Assembly: GCF_900129795.1 (NCBI RefSeq)
Contig: NZ_FQWW01000003.1
Location: forward strand, 186,001-250,000
Origin: Flavobacterium sp. CF108
Lineage (GTDB): Bacteria > Bacteroidota > Bacteroidia > Flavobacteriales > Flavobacteriaceae
Direction of reading: 5' to 3'
DNA length: 64,000 bases
Shown: in pieces, positions 60,101 through 64,000 of the stretch
Numbering within the stretch: the stretch's first letter is position 1
Layout: each line of letters starts with the position of its first letter
Position numbers and translations under genes: made by a program
The notes under the pieces: model-generated
The model's input: the letters and a program-made list of their open reading frames with translations, nothing else
Databases searched by the model: none
Told to the model about the DNA's origin: nothing

Positions 60101-60321
60101 CGGGATTATTACCGCTTGCATTTGCAACTGGTCCGGGTAAAATTGGTAACAGAACCATTGGTACTGCAGCCGCTGGAGGTATGCTTATAGGAACTATTTG
60201 CGGAGTATTTGTAATTCCGGGCTTGTATTACATATTTGCCAAAATTGCTGAGAAACACAAACTGGTAAAACATGAAGAAGAAAATCCATTAACAGAAGAA
60301 ATTGATAACAATCATGTATAA
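57154..60321 (+). CDS. RND-family efflux pump (AcrB/HAE1 type)
   Basis: 1055 residues, twelve membrane helices and two large periplasmic loops. The transmembrane relay acids D-D in G-V-V-V-D-D-A-I-V-V-I-E (near 405-416) and a K near 945 are present; N-terminal F-N-K-F-I-Q-R-P-V-L-S and F-P-T-I-S-P-P motif are typical. Proton-driven exporter of hydrophobic drugs or detergents. The stop overlaps the start of the OMF gene by eight bases. Confidence 0.95.
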   Translation: MFNKFIQRPVLSIVISLIIVFLGVLSVLNLPITQFPTISPPMVNVTADYPGSNGELMIKSVVIPLERALNGVPGMKYMTSDAGNDGEANIKVVFNLGTDPNQAAINVQNRVASVTNKLPPLVIREGIKITREVPSMLMYVNLYSTDKNTDMKFLYNYADINVLSELKRVNGIGSGDILGTREYAMRIWLKPDRMLAYKISADEVMEALSSQSLEASPGKTGESSGKRSQAFEYVLKYSGRFTTKEQYENIVVKSNSNGELLRLKDVAKVEFGSSMYDIYSNLNGRPSAAIVLKQSFGSNANQVIEEVKAKLEKIKQRFPKGMDYEISYDVSKFLDASIEKVIHTLVEAFILVGLVVFLFLGDWRSTVIPAIAVPVSLVGTFVFMTFFDISLNLITLFALVLAIGVVVDDAIVVIEAVHAKMEEEHLSPFKATKKAMHEIAGAIIAITFLMAAVFIPVAFMSGPVGVFYRQFSVTMATAIILSGIVALTLTPALCAMMLKNNHGKPKKKTPANRFIDAFNEKFNLAQGKYQNLLGKIVNRRVVTIVALLGFCAGTWLISSSVPSGFIPNEDQGMFYAVIQTPPGSSLERTNNIAERVQKIAEDIDGVKSVSSLAGYEILSEGTGSNSGTCLVNLKDWSDRKESVVEIMHEMEEKCKDITGANIEFFQPPAVPGYGAAGGFELRLLDKTGSVDYKRMEQVNNDFVAELNKQPELSNVFSFYSSSFPQYMMKVDNDLAQQKGVSIENAMNTLSTLVGSNYEISFIKFGINYKVIVQASPEYRAQPDDILKLYVKNNRDEMVPFSAFMKLEKVYGLSEITRHNMYTSTQISGSPAQGYSSGTAIKVIQEVAAKKLPRGYDIDWAGISADEVAQGNQAIWVFLICLGFVYLVLAAQYESFILPLSVILSLPAGIFGAFLLLKVAGLENNIYAQVAMVMLIGLLGKNAVLIVEFAIQRHAAGRTVLEAAMEGAKARFRPILMTSFAFIAGLLPLAFATGPGKIGNRTIGTAAAGGMLIGTICGVFVIPGLYYIFAKIAEKHKLVKHEEENPLTEEIDNNHV

Positions 60322-61753
60322 AGTTAAATTATATCAATACAGTATTGCATTGGGTTTATGTCTTGCGGTGGCAGGATGTAAAGCCCCTGCAGCTGAAACA
60401 GCAAGTACAAGCGCTCCGGTTCCGGAAGCATTTGGAAGCATAAAATCGCAGGACACTACAAATACATCGACTTTAAAATGGAAAGATTTCTTTAAGGATC
60501 AAAACCTTGTAGAGTTGATTGATGTTGCCTTAAAAAACAATCAGGAACTGAATATGACTTTGCAGGAAATTGAAATTGCAAAGAATGATATCAGAGTTCG
60601 TAAAGGGGCGCTATTGCCAACAGTTGGGGTTCGTGCGGGTGCAGGGATCGAAAAAGTAGGGCGCTACACAAGCCAGGGGGCAGGTGATGCTACAACAGAA
60701 ATTAAACCAGGAATTGAAACTCCAGATCCGTTACCGGATTATACAATTGCAGCTTATGCAAACTGGGAAGTAGATATCTGGAAAAAACTGCGTAATTCTA
60801 AAAAAGCGGCTGTAAACCGTTATTTAGCAACTGTTGAAGGTAAAAACTTTGTAATTACAAACCTTATCGCTGAGATTGCTGATAATTATTACGAATTATT
60901 AGCTTTAGACAGTCAATTAGAGATTGTAAAACAAACTATTGCTTTACAAACAAACGCATTAGAAATTGTAAAAGTTCAAAAACAAGCTGCAAGAGCAACT
61001 GAACTTGGAGTTCAGAAATTTCAGGCTGAGGTTTTAACTTCAAAAAGTCTGGAGTTTGATATTTTGCAGAAAATCAAAGAGAACGAAAACAAAATCAACT
61101 TTTTGTTAGGACGTTATCCCCAGGATATTAAAAGAGATAAAACCAATTTTACAGATTTGCTTCCGGCAGCTGTAAACTCTGGAATTCCATCTCAATTATT
61201 AACAAATCGTCCAGATGTTAAGCAGGCAGAATTAGAATTAGTTGCTGCAAAATTAGATGTAAAAGCAGCTCGTGCAGAATTTTATCCTTCATTGGATATT
61301 TCGGCAGCTTTTGGAGTTCAGGCTTTTAAACCATCTTATTTGTTTACATTTCCAGAATCGATTTTATATTCATTAGCCGGAGATATTGCTGCGCCATTAA
61401 TTAACAGAAATGCGATTAAAGCAGAATTTTCGAGTGCTAATGCAAGACAGCTTCAGGCATTGTACAATTATGATCGTACGATCTTGAATGCGTATTTAGA
61501 AGTTTCAACTCAGCTTTCTAAAATTGATAATCTTCAAAAAGGTTACGATTTAAAATCTCAACAAGTTGAGGCGCTAAATAAATCAATTGATGTTTCAAAT
61601 GATTTATTTAAATCGGCAAGAGTAGATTATTTTGAGGTTTTAATGACGCAAAGAGATGCATTAGAAGCTAAATTAGAATTAATAGATACTAAAAAAGAAC
61701 AGTTAAATGCTGCGGTTCATGTTTATAGAGACCTGGGCGGCGGATGGAAATAA
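60314..61753 (+). CDS. Outer-membrane channel lipoprotein of the RND system (OprM/TtgC type)
   Basis: 479 residues from the ATG at 60314; a TTG four codons upstream is in frame but the ATG gives the proper lipoprotein signal M-Y-K-V-K-L...L-A-V-A-G-C (lipid on C22). Two OEP repeats, with the W-E-V-D-I-W-K-K-L segment near 154 and S-T-Q-L-S-K near 393, typical of NodT/OprM. Exit duct for the pump. Confidence 0.92.
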   Translation: MYKVKLYQYSIALGLCLAVAGCKAPAAETASTSAPVPEAFGSIKSQDTTNTSTLKWKDFFKDQNLVELIDVALKNNQELNMTLQEIEIAKNDIRVRKGALLPTVGVRAGAGIEKVGRYTSQGAGDATTEIKPGIETPDPLPDYTIAAYANWEVDIWKKLRNSKKAAVNRYLATVEGKNFVITNLIAEIADNYYELLALDSQLEIVKQTIALQTNALEIVKVQKQAARATELGVQKFQAEVLTSKSLEFDILQKIKENENKINFLLGRYPQDIKRDKTNFTDLLPAAVNSGIPSQLLTNRPDVKQAELELVAAKLDVKAARAEFYPSLDISAAFGVQAFKPSYLFTFPESILYSLAGDIAAPLINRNAIKAEFSSANARQLQALYNYDRTILNAYLEVSTQLSKIDNLQKGYDLKSQQVEALNKSIDVSNDLFKSARVDYFEVLMTQRDALEAKLELIDTKKEQLNAAVHVYRDLGGGWK

Positions 61754-61774
61754 TATTGCCTGTTAATTTGTAGC

Positions 61775-61812
61775 GAAAAAGCCTTTTGAGAGTAATCTCA
61801 AAAGGCTTTTTC
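61775..61812 (+). terminator. Terminator of the RND operon
   Basis: Perfect stem GAAAAAGCCTTTTGAGA / TCTCAAAAGGCTTTTTC with a GTAA loop. Confidence 0.9.
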
Positions 61813-61840
61813 AGTTCAGGATGAAAAAGTTTTACTTCTG

Positions 61841-61848
61841 TATATTTG
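61841..61848 (+). promoter_or_regulatory. -7 promoter box (TATATTTG) for the S66 peptidase gene
   Basis: Exact TAnnTTTG match, 18 bases before the ATG. Confidence 0.5.
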
Positions 61849-61866
61849 TATTTCAAAAGTTATTTT

Positions 61867-62907
61867 ATGAAGGGTCTTATTAAACCAAAGGCATTAAAAC
61901 GAGGTGACAAAGTTGCGGTAATATCGCTTTCATGGGGAGGTGCCGGAGAATTACCGCACCGATATGAATATGGAAAAAAACAGCTTCAGGAGGTGTTTGG
62001 ATTAGAAGTTGTTGAAACTAAAAATGCATTGAAATCTGCAGATTGGATCTATAATAATCCAAAAGCACGTGCAGAAGATTTAATGGAAGCGTTTTTAGAC
62101 CAATCGGTTAAGGCAATTATTACCAATATAGGAGGAGAGGACAGCGTTAGGATTCTGCCTTTTTTAGATTTAAATATTATTACACAAAACCCGAAAATAT
62201 TTTTGGGTTTTTCAGATTCTACAATAACACATTTTGCTTGTTTAAAAGCAGGATTGACTTCTTTTTATGGCACTTCACTCTTAGTGGGATTTGCTGAGAA
62301 TTGCGGCATGCACGATTATCAAATTCAGGATATTAAAAGAACCTTGTTTTCTGCAAAACCTGCAGGTGAAATTATGCCGAATAATGAAGGCTGGACAACG
62401 GAGTATCTGGATTGGTTTGATGCTTCATTATCCAATACAAAAAGAAAGCTTACAGCATCCAGCGGCTGGAATTTTTTGCAGGGAAAAGAAAAAGTTCAAG
62501 GAAAATTGATAGGAGGCTGTCTAGACGTTTTAGAATTTTTGAAGGGTACAGAATTTTGGCCGTCTGCAGAGGAATGGAATGATTGTATTTTGTTTTTAGA
62601 AACTTCCGAAAATATGGTTGAGCCGAGTGTGCTTAGATATTGGCTAAGAAATTATGCCGCACAAGGAATTTTGCATCGTGTTAAAGGAATTATTTTTGGA
62701 CGTCCGTACGATTCAAAATATGCAAAAGAATATAATGATGAGATTCTAAAAATTATGAATGAGGAAAAATTGACTGATCTTGTTATTGTTACAGAAATGG
62801 ATTTTGGTCATACTTGCCCAACATTTACGATTCCGTTTGGTACATTAGGAGAAATAGATTGTGTAAATAAAACATTCAGCATCTTGGAAAATGGCGTGAT
62901 AGAATAA
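61867..62907 (+). CDS. S66-family LD-carboxypeptidase (MccF/LdcA fold)
   Basis: 346 residues from the ATG at 61867 (MKGLIKPKALKRGDKVAVIS); an in-frame upstream start would run over the -7 box. Nucleophile S116 in F-L-G-F-S-D-S-T, catalytic E near 218 in G-G-C-L-D-V-L-E, and H in D-F-G-H-T near 316. Members cleave muropeptide LD-bonds or microcin C-like peptidyl-nucleotides. Subfamily resembles MccF/YocD in size. Confidence 0.88.
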   Translation: MKGLIKPKALKRGDKVAVISLSWGGAGELPHRYEYGKKQLQEVFGLEVVETKNALKSADWIYNNPKARAEDLMEAFLDQSVKAIITNIGGEDSVRILPFLDLNIITQNPKIFLGFSDSTITHFACLKAGLTSFYGTSLLVGFAENCGMHDYQIQDIKRTLFSAKPAGEIMPNNEGWTTEYLDWFDASLSNTKRKLTASSGWNFLQGKEKVQGKLIGGCLDVLEFLKGTEFWPSAEEWNDCILFLETSENMVEPSVLRYWLRNYAAQGILHRVKGIIFGRPYDSKYAKEYNDEILKIMNEEKLTDLVIVTEMDFGHTCPTFTIPFGTLGEIDCVNKTFSILENGVIE

Positions 62908-62929
62908 TATAAACTCTATGTCTTAATTT

Positions 62930-62966
62930 AAAAGCCTTTTAAGAGTAATCTTAAAAAGCTTTTTTT
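62930..62966. terminator. Terminator between the S66 gene and the DJ-1-type gene
   Basis: AAAGCCTTTTAAGA / TCTTAAAAAGCTTT stem with GTAA loop; the same GTAA-loop design as 61775-61812. Confidence 0.7.
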
Positions 62967-62979
62967 ATTTGCTCGATGT

Positions 62980-64000
62980 TTACTCATTTTTTGCGCCATT
63001 TATTAATTCTATAATCTTTAAGGCTACACCGCTTGATGATTGAAAATTTTGTCCGGTGACGATTCTTCCATCTGTTTCTATATGTGAGACATTACGAGCA
63101 GAAAACTTAAAAATTCCTCCTCTTTCTTCAATTGTTTTTTGAATTAAAAATGGAAAGTACTTAAAATATTCTCCATCTTGTTTTTCGAATGAATCCGGGT
63201 AACCGCTAATTTTTTTCCCTGCTACTAAATACTTACCATCATTAGTTTTTAAGTTTACAATTCCTGCAGTTCCATGACAAACAGAAGAGATAATGCCCTT
63301 ATTTTCTTCATATACTTTTAAAGCAATAGTTTGAATTTCTTTATTTTCGGGTACATCATACATGGCAGATCCTCCGCCAATGTAATGAACAGCTTTGTAA
63401 TTTTTTGAATCAATTTCGTTGGGTTTTTTAGTGTTTTTTAGGGCATACATAAAATCAGGATCAAATAAATATTGTTTTTGCAAAGTGTCGGATGTATTGA
63501 TATAAGCTAATGGAATACTTCCTCCTTCTGGACTTACAAAATCGACGGTGTATCCCCCTGTTTTAAAAGTATGGTAGGCGTTTACTATTTCAGAAAAACT
63601 ATTTCCTGCGGCTATCGTTGATTTACCATAATAATGGGCATTAGAAACAATAAATAGAATACGCTGTCCTGATTTATTAGTACTTAAACTGCTTGCTGAT
63701 TTACTGATTATTTTCCATTCGCCCTGAAGCTTTTTGAGTAAAAACAGATCAATAAATTCCATTTTTTTTTCAGGTATTAGTATTTCTGCCTTAGCCAAAG
63801 CGATGTTGTTATACACATCAATTGAAACAACTCTGCCAATGCGGCCATTAAACTGTCCCTGATTGTCTTTTTTAAACCATTTGGCATATTCGCTGGCAGG
63901 TACAATCCATAATTCTTTGTCTTTACTGCTTAAAAACAGATTAGCTTCGGGATAAAATGCCTTTTCGATGCTGTCAGGTTTGTTATAAGAAGTACCTTCA
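62980..64000 (-). CDS. DJ-1/PfpI-family protein fused behind an NTF2/lumazine-binding-like domain, 5' end outside window
   Basis: The reading frame is open to the window edge (62980 to 64000), so at least 340 residues; an internal GTG at 63816 is not a likely start. The first visible part (E-G-T-S-Y-N-K-P-D-S-I-E-K-A-F-Y-P, then W-I-V-P-A-S-E-Y-A-K-W-F and F-I-D-L-F-L-L-K-K-L-Q-G-E-W-K-I-I) is a lumazine-binding NTF2-like domain. The second half is a DJ-1/PfpI domain with C in S-S-V-C-H-G-T-A-G. The fusion suggests a stress or glyoxalase-III-like role, function unknown. Confidence 0.75.
   Translation of the reverse strand, partial: EGTSYNKPDSIEKAFYPEANLFLSSKDKELWIVPASEYAKWFKKDNQGQFNGRIGRVVSIDVYNNIALAKAEILIPEKKMEFIDLFLLKKLQGEWKIISKSASSLSTNKSGQRILFIVSNAHYYGKSTIAAGNSFSEIVNAYHTFKTGGYTVDFVSPEGGSIPLAYINTSDTLQKQYLFDPDFMYALKNTKKPNEIDSKNYKAVHYIGGGSAMYDVPENKEIQTIALKVYEENKGIISSVCHGTAGIVNLKTNDGKYLVAGKKISGYPDSFEKQDGEYFKYFPFLIQKTIEERGGIFKFSARNVSHIETDGRIVTGQNFQSSSGVALKIIELINGAKNE

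Noticed and set aside
1..64000. tRNA, rRNA, CRISPR arrays, insertion sequences, prophage genes
   Set aside because: No tRNA cloverleaf, rRNA-like stretch, regularly spaced identical repeats, transposase or phage structural gene was found on reading either strand.

Overview
The window is AT-rich chromosomal DNA from a member of the Bacteroidota, most likely a Flavobacterium. The evidence is the gene content (TonB-dependent receptor with a carboxypeptidase-like N-domain, LytS/LytTR pairs, a CcpA-less glycolytic GapN-type enzyme, class Flavobacteriia sulfur genes), the near absence of Shine-Dalgarno sequences, and repeated -7 promoter boxes of the form TAnnTTTG. I see no rRNA, tRNA, CRISPR array, insertion sequence or prophage. 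Both edges cut genes: a four-helix-bundle protein at the left and a DJ-1/PfpI-type protein at the right.

Layout. 1-5.6 kb (minus strand): small genes, a ClC chloride channel with an HPP membrane protein, and a four-gene DinB/YciI/Maa/VOC operon. 5.7-13.2 kb (plus): a TonB receptor, two small secreted proteins, then a LytS-type histidine kinase carrying a C-terminal 2TM domain, followed by five free-standing 2TM-domain proteins and a LytTR response regulator. 13.5-16.3 kb (minus): heme A synthase, a small membrane protein and the CCA-adding enzyme. 16.8 kb: yaaA. 17.8-22.5 kb (minus): a TetR-controlled tripartite EmrAB/TolC-type efflux operon. 22.5-31.9 kb (minus): a complete trp operon in the order E-G-D-C-F-B-A, with four non-trp genes inserted and, upstream of trpE, a previously unlisted leader peptide with three consecutive Trp codons next to an attenuator hairpin. 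32-37.6 kb: a beta-helix protein, a RelE/ParE toxin-antitoxin pair, a MarR-controlled nitroreductase/YceI operon and glpD.

38-48.5 kb is a sulfur and respiration region: two YeeE/YedE-type transporters, a persulfide-dioxygenase/rhodanese fusion, a TauE/SafE exporter, a Crp/Fnr regulator and a stand-alone rhodanese, surrounding a cytochrome bd oxidase (cydAB), an HD nucleotidase and a Panacea-domain/membrane-protein pair that looks like a PanAT toxin-antitoxin module. The persulfide-dioxygenase and TauE promoters share an imperfect inverted repeat at the same distance (33 bp, centre to centre) from their -7 boxes, which I read as a candidate site for the nearby Crp-type regulator. 48.6-64 kb: GapN-type dehydrogenase, M1 aminopeptidase, esterase, ACT protein, GNAT, a small secreted protein, an RND tripartite efflux operon, an S66 carboxypeptidase and the truncated DJ-1 protein.

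A striking background feature is the intergenic DNA. Nearly every long gap is filled with paired, often nested, inverted repeats drawn from a limited set of word families (for example arms built from CAGGTTTC, CCACGAATTACAC, GGTTCAAAG, CGCAAAG, and GC-rich nested palindromes such as CGGTTTGAACCG). Several lie inside the trp operon. Some copies show paired base changes that preserve the inverted repeat, and at one locus the two arms of one family are split by other palindromes.
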